Shown: in pieces, positions 11,398 through 24,200 of the stretch
Position numbering within the stretch: position 1 is the first letter of the stretch
Layout of the letters: the number at the start of each line of letters is the position of its first letter
From: Cololabis saira
Taxonomy: Eukaryota > Chordata > Actinopteri > Beloniformes > Belonidae
Assembly: GCF_033807715.1 (NCBI RefSeq)
Contig: NC_084606.1
Span: forward strand, 34,069,861 to 34,133,860
DNA: 64,000 bases
Direction: 5' to 3'
Program-made: the position numbers and the translations under genes
Notes under the pieces: model-generated
Database searches by the model: none
What the model saw: the letters and a program-made list of their open reading frames with translations, nothing else
Told to the model about the DNA's origin: nothing

Positions 11398-14300
11398 TAT
11401 AACATGGATGAAACTGGTGTTACAACAGTGCAGACACCGAAGCAAATTGTAACAGAAATGGGGAAGAAGCAAGTGGGTTCTGTAACATCTGCTGAAAGAG
11501 GGGAGCTTGTCACTGTGGCCTGTGCAGTAAATGCCACTGGAAATGCAGCCCCACCCATGTTCATCTTTCCCCGTGTCCGTTTCAAGGACCACTTCATCAG
11601 GGGATCACCAGCGGATCCACAGGTCAGGCAACAAAATCTGGATGGATGAATGAAGAAGCCTTTGTCATCTTTCTGGAGCACTTCATACGTCACACAAACT
11701 GCTCTATTGATCACCCAGTTCTGCTGATTCTTGATAATCATGAATCTCACATTTCACTGAAGGCTGTGAAAACTGCAAAGGAAAATGGTGTTGTCATGCT
11801 CACTCTGCCACCTCACACCGCTTGCAACCCTTAGACAAAACAGTCTATGGACCACTGAAGACCTACTACAATAGAGCCATGGATGGTTGGATGCGTACAA
11901 ACCCTGGTAAAACCGCAACAATATGACATTCCAGGGGCCTTATGTACTAAGAGTGCGGCGCACAAAAAACGTGCGTACGCCACTTTCAACGCTCACGGTC
12001 GGATGTACAAAGAATGCCGTGAACGTAGAAAGCTGCGGTCCTTCACTCACACATCAAGGCTGTTGTACGCACTTTTCTGAGGTTCTGTCCGTTGGCGACA
12101 CTCACTGGTGATGCAGTGAAGTGCAGAATATGAGGAAACTTAACGTCAACAATAAGTTCACGACCACAAGAAGGACATGACAGTCCCCACATCACCAGAT
12201 AAATTACACAAGAGTAGAGCTGCAACAATCTCACAATCAACCACATGATCTGAACAAACAACTAAAGGAGCTCAACGATGGAACCTGCAAATCCTGATGG
12301 AGCTTTGGCTCCGTTATAGAGGACCCTGATGGCAGGATCAGGAGCGAGTCCTCAGGCACCAAACTGATCTGCTGGTCCAGGACTAAGACTGGACCATCAG
12401 CTGGTTCAGGTACCAAGAGGATCTTCTGGATCTCTGCCCTGAACTGGACCAGCTGCTCCGGTTCAGACCAACATGATGCTTCAGCTGGAGCTGCTGACAG
12501 GTCGGACATCTGTCTGTCGTCATGACGACCGTATGGGAGGACTACTGGAGATAAAAGCCAGACCCTAAACATCCCATAACTGTGTCTGGACAGAAATACA
12601 TTAAAATTAATTTTGAAGCAAAACCGGTGCACAGCAGCCCGTTGAGCGAGAGCGCTAAACCGTCAGATTTCAGATTATGAAGCTCAAGAATGAGATCAAG
12701 TCATATTTAGGCAGAAACAACCTTTCATTAACTATATTTGGCCTTCAATCAATTTTTGGCAGGTAAAAAGACCCATTTTCAGGGGAGAAATCAGATTCTG
12801 GCAGGCAATCACTTTTTGGCACGACACCGGTCTCTCCTCCTGCGGATGAAACACTCCGAGTTACAGCCACTTTGCTCTTTATTTCTCACGTTTGCACCTC
12901 GATAATCCCGTCGGCACAAATTGTCTTTATTTCTGCAGCAGAGGAATCAGATCGTAATGCTTCATGTTTTAAATATAAATTGTATAACATTGTTATACTT
13001 ATGAGAGAGGTGATCGCGGACATCCATAATGTGTAAGACTCAATAAACGTGTACATTGGTCTTAATCCGTTAGTATATAATATGCATGACAATAAAGCAG
13101 AACGAGGAGCCGTTTTTCATCCACCAAAAATTCTGGTGTCGGTTCTTAAAATACAAACAAAAGCAGGGTGTAATGATTCACTAAAGCTGCCCATAAACAT
13201 TCACAAACCCCTACGATCATAATAAAACCAAAACTCTTCACGGAACGCAACGCAAAGCAAAGAACACCATAATTTAAGTGTCAAACTGAATCCCAGAAGG
13301 GCCGGTGTCCTGCATGTTTTAGATGTTTCCCTGCTTTAACACACCTGATTCTAATTAATCATCGTCACCAGCTTGTCATCAAAGTCTGGATAGTTCTGTT
13401 GATGACACAGTCACTTGTATCATGGTGCAATGAAGCAGGGAAACATCTAAAACCTGCAGGGACACCGGCCCTCGAGGACTGGAGTCCGACACCCAGCTCA
13501 GAGCCGATGTTTTCTTTTATTTGTTTTACCTGTTTTTGAACATTTCTTGTTAGGATGAGCGGTTTTTAATGGATAATTATCTTCATTATCATATTCAAAC
13601 ATATATTTGAGGGAGAAGACAAGGCGGAGTGTTGTGCTCCCGCATGTGCGCTCAAATCCACGCTGATTGGGATGTACAGAGAAACCTGCGTGGATTTGGG
13701 CGTACGCACCGTTTTGTACATCTGCATTTTTGCGGTCTTGTTAATTCCACGCACGGATTCACGTTGAAATCCACGCACTCTTAGTACATGAGGCCCCAGG
13801 ACTTGTGAAGGAAGCATTCATGTCAGCAATGACACCAAGGAACATCTCAGGATTTAAAACAGGCATATTCTCTTTTAACAGGGATACCTTTCCAGATGAT
13901 TATACCCCATCCATGGTCACAGACAGGCCAAATCCCGAGGAGCCAGCAAACAGAGCTGACCTGCCTGTAAAATCAACTCATGCCATGAGTCCTGATTGCT
14001 CAGCAGTTCCAGACCTATAGATGCCACCTGCTACTTTATCTGAACCATTGAACAGAATCATCAGTCCTGAACACTCGTCCACAAGTGATGCTACTGGTTC
14101 TCCTCCCCATTTGGGGTATGTGTCCCCAGAAGACATACTTCCCTTCCCTAAAGGCACACCAACTAAACCTAGAATGAAGTGAAAACAAATCTTGACCGAC
14201 ACTCCAGAAACCCTGGAGCAGGCACACAATGACAGAGCAAATAAAAAGACTGAAAAGCAGAAGAAAGACTCTGAAAGGGTCGAAACAAATCAGAACCATG

Positions 14301-14655
14301 AAAAAAAAAAAAAAAAGTCTACAGTCGCTCAGATGATGATGGTGACAAGAATCTGTCTTCTGGTGACTTCGTCATTGTGAACTTTGCAGGTAAAAAAAAA
14401 TAAAAAAAATCCAATTACATTGGATTGGTGGAGAACGTTGAGGGCACTGACATCAGTGCAAAGTTTCTGAGGCGAAGTTGTGATGGTTCTGTGAATGAAA
14501 AGCCCAACTTCACATTTAAAGAGAATGATGAAGGGCTCATCCCTAGAGGTGATGTGCTCATGAAACTCCCAAAACGGCAAAAACTTGGGGGAACAGCCAG
14601 AAGGGAGAAGACGTTCGTATTCCCGTGCAGCATTGACAAGTGGGATGTTGAGTAG
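11398..14655 (+). pseudogene. pogo/Tigger-type (CENP-B/DDE_1) transposase, 5'-truncated, frameshifted and split
   Basis: The right flank of Tc1 opens inside the catalytic core with YNMDETG, followed by LILDNHESH and LPPHTACNPLDKTVYGPLK, hallmarks of Tigger-like DDE transposases. Reading needs frameshifts at about 11635 and 11925. A 1.86-kb insertion (11935-13796) interrupts the gene in a codon run for IPGLVKEAF. Coding similarity resumes at about 13800 and includes SPEDILPFPKGTP and ILTDTPET, typical of the C-terminal tail of this family, then further segments to 14655. The DNA-binding half is absent upstream. Confidence 0.75.
11935..13796. mobile_element. PIF/Harbinger-like nonautonomous element, target duplication CAG
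   Basis: Ends are GGGCCTTATGTACTAAGAGT and its inverted match at 13777-13796. Removing the element and one CAG (11932-11934 or 13797-13799) restores the reading frame of the interrupted transposase around IPGLVKEAF. A 3-bp duplication with long inverted tips fits PIF/Harbinger. No intact transposase was seen inside. A degenerate copy of the small palindromic hAT repeat found at 14827 lies at about 13298-13495. Confidence 0.75.
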
Positions 14656-14826
14656 TAGCCTTGAAGTACTTTTTTTTTTTCTTCATTGTCAATTAAACAT
14701 TTAAGGAGTCATTTGGTGTTGAATTTGTCTTGCTTTGATATGGCACTAAATGTGAAAATGTTTTACTTCAACATAATCAGCGGCACAATTTACCCCCCTG
14801 TGGCTCAACTTATACTCTCCCTAGGC

Positions 14827-15039
14827 CAGGGGTAGGCAATTCCGGTCCTCGAGGGCCGGTGTCCTGCATGTTTTAGATGTTTCCCTGCTTTAACACACCC
14901 GATTCTAATTAATCATCGTCATCCAGGGCTGCACAATTCTGTTAATGACACAGGTACTTTTATCACGGTGTGCTGAAGCAGGGTAACATCTAACACATGC
15001 AGGACACTGGCCCTCAAGGACCGGAATTGCCTACCCCTG
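14827..15039. mobile_element. palindromic hAT MITE with exact 8-bp target duplication
   Basis: Termini are CAGGGGTAGGCAATTCCGG and its inverted copy. CCCTAGGC is duplicated exactly at 14819-14826 and 15040-15047. The element is 213 bp with no coding capacity. Confidence 0.9.
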
Positions 15040-15331
15040 CCCTAGGCTCAACTTACCCCTCACCAGGGGCAAGTTGAGCCAAGAGACCACTTTTTTTTTT
15101 TTTAAACAGTTAATTTTAGATCAAAGGTGATTATTCCCATGGATGCACCACATCCTGAAATATATGTACATATTTTAGTTGGCGACATTACTGTCATGCC
15201 CTCACTTTAAAGATGCCTTAAGTAAAAACTGGCTCAATTCACCCCGCTCTCCCCTACCGGTGTAGTGCACAAGTCTGTTTTGAGGGTCATCCTACAAAAT
15301 ACACAAAGCCAACAACTTTAAGAAAAACAGC

Positions 15332-15337
15332 TTTATT
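15332..15337 (-). terminator. polyadenylation signal of ZP copy 2
   Basis: AATAAA on the minus strand, in the same context as in copy 1. Confidence 0.7.
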
Positions 15338-15376
15338 AAATTCTTCAGAGTTCCATTTAAAAGTCAAGTCTCCCAC

Positions 15377-18300
15377 TCAACCCAGGACAGCAGTTTGCTT
15401 AACTTGCATGTGTCCTTTAGTGCCTGCGAGGGACAGAAACAAGGTTTAATAGAGCACAAACATCTCAAAGCTAAACTGTAAATGCTCACCTTTCCCAGAA
15501 GGACCACCAGGATTATAAACTCTTGAGACCTTGATGTAACGAGTTGCTGGGAAGTAAGCAGGCAGGTGCCTGACGGGCATTCTAGTTCTTTGGGGAGAAG
15601 CTGTTGTCTGAAGTTCTGTAGTGGGCTCAGGACTTGGTGGCCCTGGGAGAGAAGGCCAGTTATATTGCATCCCAATATGGGTGAGGGACAGGGCAAGAAC
15701 ACATTACCTGCTGTGGGCTGCACATTGTGGGTGATGGCGCCAACACCTTCCATGTCAGATTCAAATGTGTATACCGAGAACAGGCGGTAGAGACCAGCCA
15801 GAGGATATGTGCACTGTACAGTCACCCTGCAATACATTAAGCAGTATTATTTTGCAACACAAACAGAACCAGCTTAAGAACTTGCAAGCGAGTACATACC
15901 CCTCAGTAACATTCTCAGAAGCAAAAGCAAACGTGTTGAGGCTGTAGAAAATCTTGTTATGGTATGTCACATTGCCCTTGATAAGCTGGAAAAAGTGGAG
16001 CACCAAGTTGAGGCCACGTGAAACAAGGAACGCTCATTTGCATTTTGGACAAGCCCTACCTTGACTACGGCACCACAGCTGTTGACTGGGAAAGAGAAGA
16101 GCACCCTGCTACCATTAGTTTCTTTGGCTTGACAGTGTTCATTTCTGAGGTGGAAACTTGCTGGGATCTGCCCACTTGGGATGATTGTGGACAGGTCAGC
16201 CACCACAGTCATCGTCCCATCAGTGGAGCACACTACAGAATTCGCAGAGAAGATGAATTTAAGCCTCTGACCTACCTGCAAGGTCCCTACCTCATTGCAC
16301 AAACTATGTCCTTACTGATGAACTCTCTGGATGGGAAAGAACATGTCTTGACACTGGATGCCTGGACCTCTGATGTCTCTCCATCCCTCATAAGGATCTC
16401 AAATGTGCCAAGGAAGCTCTCCAAAGTAAGATTCTGCAAACAAAACACCTCATTTAATTTCTATCAGCAATTAGGGCACACACCTTGCAGGTCTATTGCC
16501 CTCACCCTGTATTCATAGCCACGAGTGAAGAGGGGAACATCAAGCAGCAGCCTCTGGCTATTGTTGGTCATGATGTAGCCACGCTCAGCCGCCAGTGCTG
16601 ACGTTAACAGGTCAGAGCCGATGCTGATCTCCCACAGGTAGTCAAAAGGCCGGTAGTCAAGCTTGAAGCTGATGCCAGATGATGTGCAGTTGCTTTCAAA
16701 GACTGGAGGCGCTATCCAATACAGCGTGGTGATTAATGGGTAAAGCCATAACTAGAGCAAGCCATATTTAAATACAGGCTCAAGACTTACAGACATCCAG
16801 TAGTGCCAGAGATGATGCTGTGTGGTAGTAAGATTCACTTCCAGGCATAGTCAGCGTGTAGTTGATGTCCAGCTTGTGCAACATAGCTGCATGTTCCCTG
16901 GAGAACTGAGGGGACATAGGGTGAACCAGCATGATAGCAAAAGGATGTCACAGCACATGTGTCCAAAGACAGTTACCTCCTGTACGACAACTGGGTCTTC
17001 AAAGGGCACCTTCAGAGTGTAGCTGTGGGTGTTGTTGGGTTCAGCCGCTTCTGTGAGGATGATGCTATCATTGCTGAAGGGCACACTAAAGTCATGCCCA
17101 TTCAACTGGACTGAGGTCAAGGCCACATCTACAGGGATATGCCCAAGGTAGATGGTGAAAATTCCCTCTTCCAGGATGGTTTTGTCTTCAATGACAAGCT
17201 CACAGGGCAGTAGCGGAGTAACCACAATCCTGTGACATCTGATCACGGTCTCTTTGTAATCTTCATCTATAAACACTTGCTTGAAGTAGAAATGGAAGAT
17301 GTAGAACTCGAAGATGGCACCCTTCACAAAGCTCTGAAACACATGGACAGCATTGAGGAAAAAGATTGAAGTGGAGGCTAGACAGGTGTGACGTCACCTC
17401 CATTACCTTCTTGTACCCTCCCTCAGCATTATATGGGATACCAATGTGGATTGTGGTGTTGTGTTTCTTCATGATGAAGCCTCTCTGCTCTGTAGCTGCC
17501 TGCTCCACATTGTCACCATTTAGTCCCACACTGATCTGTGAGCCACCAAGATTGGGATACAGAGCTTCTGGGGTCTCCCATGTCATGTAGCCACCATCGT
17601 GTGAAGCTTCATCTGTTCAGAAAACAAGTTCACATCTTTATGAAGAAAACTGGAGTTGCAAAAGCTCAGCTAGAACCAGAGTCACGTACATGTAGAGCAA
17701 GCAGCCACTAGATCAACCATGAGGACAACCCAGCTTTGTCTGGAGAACACACTGGCATGGACCACCTCTACTGGAACACCATTCACCTGCACAGACATTA
17801 CTTCAAGCCCATTTGAAACTGCTGCTTGGCCCATAGTAAAACACTGGCCATTTTACCTCAGTGCTGTACGAGTCAGGTTGTCCATACGGTGTACGAAATA
17901 CGATCCGCCCATGCTTCATGTCAAACATGTAATCCTGCTCATAAGCCTTAGACAAGTTCATGGGCAACACCTGCTCATCTGGTTTTTGAAAGATCACCTG
18001 CCAGTCTGAGGAGGAGCTGCTCATCTGGTGGGGAAGGGTAACTTCAGTAAACATAAAATGGTAACCAAGTCTTAAGCTGCAATACCATCCAGATATCTTT
18101 ACAACTGCAATCTTTGAGTGTCCTATAAAGAGTTAATGTCTTCACATAGTGGAATTGATACATACAGGTCTGAGAAGGTTCCAGTCACTCATCCCTGCAA
18201 AGCACCCAACTTCACCCTGCACAGAAACCTGCAGAGAAGACCATGTTAAGAGACTCATGAACTGCCACATTAAAGTTTGATGGTTATCCCCCAGACTTAC

Positions 18301-19036
18301 TTCCATGTAGTTGACCTCACAAGAAACCTCCCTGGGAGACCAGGGGAGTTGTGGAAAACAGGTCCTGTTCAATCCAAAGCTGGTGTCCTCCCCATTAAGG
18401 GTTGTGATCAGGTTAAAACTGAATGTGTACCCATCATCCTGTCAATAGAAGCATAGGAGGTTTTCTGGCCAACTTCACAAGGCTGCCAAAATTAATGCAT
18501 CTCCATGTTTATACATACTTCCTTTTCTGTGTGACAGCTGAAGTAAGAGGCTCTGAGCTCCACAAGGCCCAGGAAAGTCAGAACGCTGAGGGTGTAGCCA
18601 CACGCTGCTGCATACTGTGCAGTGAGGGCATACACACCTGTCCTGTCTGAGAGCACGTCACAAGTTAAGCATCTCGAGTTACATCAAGAATATAACAATG
18701 CCGTCACAAATTGTGACTCACCAACAGCCTCAAAGTGAGGATCTTCTCCAGTGACGGTGAGATCAACAGCTATCATGAAGTAACGATCATGACACTCCAT
18801 TTGAAGAACTCCTGAGGACAAATAAGGTCTATAACCAAGATCTCTACTAAATTATTTTAGACCAAAGATGTTTACCAACCTTCCTCAAGATCACCACATC
18901 TTGCAACTGACCACATAGACAGGATCAAGACCACACTGTAACAGAAGCATAGGTGACAAATATTAACTGGTTGCAGTATATTCTGTTTGGGGACTTGCAT
19001 CTCAATAGCATACCCAAAGCTAAACTTGAAAGCCAT
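15377..19036 (-). CDS. ZP-domain egg envelope protein, ZPAX-like, copy 2
   Basis: Near-identical to the gene at 4233-7899, with the same exon order and splice sites: first exon 19036-19014, last exon from about 15423 to the TGA at 15377-15379. Signal peptide, ZP-N-like and ZP-C regions are unchanged. Differences include a 9-nt insertion in the VNSCGAVV-containing exon (FSANSVVCSTDG), a 3-nt insertion (RGFIMKKHNTT), Lys to Arg in LNRTCFPQL and a few single substitutions. The exon ending at 17857 and the one starting at 17786 are separated by a 70-nt intron that contains TGA in the upstream frame, so correct splicing is required here. No frameshift was found in exons, so both copies look functional. 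Same expected role in the egg envelope as copy 1. Confidence 0.85.
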
Positions 19037-19169
19037 AGCTGCTGATGAATGGTCAGTGTCTAACGCTAGCACAGCTGCTAGCAAACTACACCTACTGACC
19101 AACACAAGCTCAAGTAAAGCACTTGTTCCTGACCAGACAGGCACCATGTAGCACAGCCTTACACACCAG

Positions 19170-19257
19170 CTTTTATGAGCCCATTCCCTCATCAGCCAAA
19201 CAATCAATCGATCAGGAACCTACACAGGTGCAGCTGTGCAGTCTTGTTGCACAGGTG
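19170..19257 (-). promoter_or_regulatory. putative promoter of ZP copy 2: TATA-like box and E-boxes
   Basis: The same layout as copy 1: CATAAAAG at 19170-19177, CAGGTG at 19225-19230, CAGCTG at 19231-19236 and CAGGTG at 19252-19257. All E-box cores are preserved although flanking bases differ slightly. Confidence 0.5.
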
Positions 19258-20325
19258 ATGTGATCATATTAGGATGGCAAAAGTCCCAAACAGAAATATA
19301 ACACATAGGAGTTAATCCCCATGATCAATATGAAAGATTCGAATCGGGATACCCAATTTTAAAGCAGACATTTTGATTTTTTCTAACAACACACGTGATT
19401 CTTGCTATTTCATATTTCAATACGGCCTCCATAACTCTAGCAGTACATGAATTGTGGTAACGCTACTACCCCCTTCAATAATCCTTTGACAATGAATAAA
19501 TGTACATTTAAAGCGTCAATAGGGTTTATTATTACAATATCTGAATACCTAAAACTAATACAATAATACTAATACATTACAATGATCGCTCCAGCATCCT
19601 GATACATCAGAGCATCAGTTGTAGCAGTATGGAGACAGACGTCCACGTGACTCACACTGACATTAGAGAAAAAGACAACCAGAGGTTCAGTGCTGTTTTC
19701 AAATTAATTACTTTGTTTTTACTATTCTGATTTTTTTTCTCTCCCATTTGTCTTTTATCACAGGTAGGTTTTTCCTTCTAGCTTTAACTCAGAATCCATC
19801 GGGATAAAGATAAGATGACCTCATCCTTTTCAAGGATATAGTTCATTATTTCATTATACTATTTTATCTTCAGTTTATTCTCTAAAATCTGTTACTGAAC
19901 AAATGTGAGCAAATGAGCTACCTCTGGTGTAGTAGTGTGTAGATGTACTATATGAGAAGATTCTCCGCTACGTCCCAGTATCTCTTCTCCCTCTGCTTAG
20001 AACATGCAAGCAAGGGGAAAAAACAAATTTTCATTTTCTTTGTCTAGGTACAAATAATTTCAATAATGTAACACCGGTATATGATTGATGAACGAACTTG
20101 TGCTGTAATGACGTGGAATCTGAATGATTTCTGAACCTCAGGAGGTCCTTTTTTGTAAAAATTGTAGAATGACCACTACGTGAACAAATACCTATTAGAT
20201 CTCTGTTGAATGTAAAAGGAAAAAAAGAACAAAAATACATATAAAATGATTTTATGTTTTAGTAGCTTATTGGAGACTTGTGGGAGAGAGTGATTCTTTT
20301 TGATGTGAATCTGGGGCTTTGCAAC

Positions 20326-21038
20326 CAGAGGTGTCAAATAACGAAGTACAAATACTTTGTTACCTTACTTAAGTAGAAATTTTGGTTATCTATACTTCAC
20401 TGGAGTAATTATTTTTCAGATTACTTTTTACTTTTACTCCTTACATTTTCACGCAATTATCTGTACTTTCTACTCCTTACATTTTAAAAACAGCCTCGTT
20501 ACTCTATTTCATTTGGGCCTTTAAAAAAAAAACTATCCAGTTAAATTGCTCCATCCGGATAGAGTGAATTTGGTTGTGGTTGTTTCAGATGTTCTTGTCC
20601 AGTTTTGTTCTTACATCCGTTCCCTCAGATTCCTGCAACTAAACTTGGATGTACATTCCAATAAAGGTTAGGATAAATGATAACATGCCTCTGAAGTTTG
20701 ACTTTTTGCACCATTACAATACTTATAGGCAACTAGTCATCATATCTGCTGCTCTCTGAAACACATGTTAATGCTCAATAGTACACATATATGGTTCTTT
20801 AATATATTTGCATTATACTAAGATGCATTCATTTTCAATGGCTTTTGTCCTTAATGGCTTTTTTCCCCCTTACATTACTTTTACTTTTATACCTTAAGTA
20901 GTTTTGAAACCAGTACTTTTATATTTTTACTTGAGTAAAAAACTTGAGTTGATACTTCAACTTCTACAGGAGTATTTTTAAACTCTAGTATCTATACTTC
21001 TACCTGAGTAATGAATGTGTATACTTTTGACACCTCTG
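20326..21038. mobile_element. hAT-like family A, copy A2 (full length)
   Basis: Begins CAGAGGTGTCAAATAACG and ends TTTTGACACCTCTG. Imperfect 8-bp duplication TTTGCAAC (20318-20325) and TTAGCAAC (21039-21046). It is the intact counterpart of the truncated A1, so the insertion predates the ZP duplication. Confidence 0.85.
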
Positions 21039-21279
21039 TTAGCAACTAAGCAGAACCTTTCTTCGCACAATAAAAATAAAACTTACCTTATTTAAATAGT
21101 TTCACACCAACATTATTTTAAAGAAAAAGTGCTCTACATCCAAATGCATTTTATTTTCTTTAATCCCAATGGGGTAATGTTTTACATACAAGTATCAAGA
21201 AACAACACTTGAAAGGCAGATTTTAATCTGAATTTCACACACACACACAAACACACACACACTAGTGTCGACAGCTTCT

Positions 21280-24200
21280 CTACGTGTTTTCAATCAAACG
21301 TTGCTGGAAGACAGACATACTCGTATCGTCTGCAGGGTAGCGGCACTGGATCGTCAGCCTGTAACAGACAAAACCTCTATAAGATCACATGATACTTGCT
21401 CCATAAAAGATTCAGTTGTGCATAGTTTTCTCACTTGTATGGAGCATCCCTGTGTATTATAGGACGTTCCAACGGCAGGAAATCTTGAGTATAACTGATC
21501 TGGTTTTCATAAACCAGAAAATCTCCCTTGGCCTACTGAGATTCAAGGAGATCAGATCAAAAGGCCAAAAAGCCAATTTTTCAAGTGGATCTCGGGTAAA
21601 CCAAATCCTTTACCGTGACCGTGGTGCCACAGGAGTTGAGGCTGAAGCTGAAAAGGGCTCTGGCGCTGTCCGTCTCTACGGGGACACAGCTGGGGTCCAG
21701 CAGAGTGGTTTGGTTGGGCTGGACAGGTGGGATGGTGTGGGTGGTGTCAACAATGGCAACCATCTTCCCCTCCGGCAAACAAACTGTCACAGACGCAGCG
21801 CATGACAGTCGTTGTGAAGTACAGCTGGCCCAATGTGGTGGTAAAAAATAACAACAGGCCTAAATTTTGATATTTTTCTTTCTTTTTGTACCTAGAGCTT
21901 CTCTAGCCGGAAAGTTGCATTTGTGGACGAGCCTGTCGTGTTCTTCTAAAGACTCTGCGCCCACAATAGATACGTTGACTCCAGCAACAACACCCTCCAA
22001 AGACAGTTTCTACAGAATGAAAAAGCAGGAACAGACACGACATATGATCATTACAGCCAATGTTTGGGACATTAAAAAAAAAACAAGCAGTGAATTTTAC
22101 AATACATAGGTACAGGACTGTCTCAGAAAATTAAAATATTGTGATGAAGTTCTTTTTTTTCTGTAATGCAATTAAAAAAACAAAAATGTCAGAAGTGACT
22201 TTCGTTTGTTGTGGTATTCTTGATTTTTTTTAAATTTTTTATTTTATTCGTGGTTTTCTCTCTTAATTGTGCACTGTAGTACATGTGTACTCATACCCCT
22301 CTGCCTATGGACTACTCACCCTCATAGGGATTATGTGACACACGGACAATGAACAGATGCAGAAACCCACGGACTACTTCATGCTGGCACCCTTGCTGTA
22401 TCTTTGGCTATATGACTGCACTATATGTCTGAACTTCTTAAAAGAAATAAAAAGAAGTTAAAAAAAAAAAAAATGTCATACATTCTGGATTCATTACAAA
22501 TCAACTGAAATATTGCAAGCCTTTTATTATTTTAATATTGTTGATTATGCCTTACAGTTTAAGATTAAGATTCCCAGAATATTCTCATTTTTTGAGATAG
22601 GATATTTGAGTTTTCTTAAGCTGTAAGCCATGATCAGCAATATTAAAATAATAAAAGGCTTGCAATATTTCAGTTATTTGTGATGAATCCAGAATGTATG
22701 ACATTTTTGTTTTTGTAATTGCATTACAGAAAATCACAATATTCTAATTTTCTGAGACAGTCCTGTATAACAAACAGTAAAATCCCCTCTTCTTTTTCTT
22801 CCTTCTTTTTTTAGTCAACAGAGATATACCCTTATTGTGACATGCATACATTAAAAAGACATAAAAGAGATCAAAAGGAAACTCTTTTCTGTCACTAATT
22901 GAACAACAGCGAATGTATTATACTTCCCAGAGATAAGGCTAATGAATGTGAATGTTAAGTAATTTGGTACATTGAATGAGTGAAACGACCTCATAGAACA
23001 TCCCAGGGCTGTTGAAAGGGATCTTCAAAGTCAAGACGTCCTCCTGCGCCTCCACTTTGAACGCCCCCATCTCCACCAGCTCCCAGTCCAGCTGGTGGGC
23101 TCCGAGGAAGAGCTCCCACTGCAAGTCTGAACGGGCCCCGTGGTACAGCAGCACCAGCAGGTGGCTGTCTGTGCACTTCCCCTCCAGCCTCGGAGAACCT
23201 GGATCTGACACATGACAACGTAACAGAAACAGAGGAAATGCAAAATGTCATGTGTTCTGCTTGACATCCATGAAACCAAGATCCCTTGACGCTACACCAG
23301 CATCGCCTTTAGCCCGTCACATAGGGGGCTGGACCCTATTACACATCAAAAATAAATACAAGGAGCATTATACTAGGACATTTTAAAATATACAATTTAT
23401 TACATTAGTTTCAGGTTGAAACTAACAAACTTAAACAGCTTTATTTCTTAAACCAACATGAGTTTGTACATGATCTGGCAACAGCCGGCGACGTGAGTGT
23501 ATGAACTTTAACAAGTCTGAGAAATTAGTGCAGACGTTTATTAAGCTTGTCATGGAGATGCTCGCATGTAATTGGATCACCTGCTGTGACAGAAGATAAG
23601 TGAGACAGATGGGGTTCTGACTATAGCTGAACAGGAAGAAATGATTGTCCCCGAAGTCACATTATGTAGCAATACCACTTCTGATCACGTCGGAGCAGGA
23701 TATCACAAGAATGTTTGTGTGTCAGCCCCTGGCATAAGATACAATGATGTGCACCTCCAGTGGGACAAAGTGGGATTACGAGACAGGCTGGTCCAGTGAC
23801 ACTTTTGACAACATAGATCAGGGGTCGGCAACCCGCGACTCTAGACCCGCATGCAGTTCTTTAGCGCCGCCCTAGTGGCTCCTGGAGCTTTTTTAAAAAT
23901 GTTTGACCTTTTTTTTTTTTCTTCTTTTTTTTCTTTTTTTCTTTTTCTTCTGTTTTTCTCTTTTTTCCTTTTTTTCTCTTTTTTTCTTCCTTTTTCCTTT
24001 TCTTTTTAATCTCGACATTTTGACTTTTTCCTTGAAATTTTGACTTTTTTCTCAACATTTCGACTTTTTTCTCGAGATTTTGAATTTTTTCTCAACATTT
24101 CAACTTTTTTCTCAATATTGTACTTCAACATTAATCTTGACATTTATACATTTTTCCTCGACATTTTGACTTTTTTTCTCGAAGCGCATAATGAAAGAAA

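Noticed and set aside
14036..14380. Possible host gene with ILTDTPET and lysine-rich segment
   Set aside because: Matches the C-terminal tail of the Tigger-type transposase relic and contains stops and frameshifts.
17787..17856. TGA and 2-nt deletion that first suggested ZP copy 2 is a pseudogene
   Set aside because: The changes fall in a 70-nt intron bounded by good GT and AG sites; the third paralog has an intron at the same position, so the coding frame is intact.
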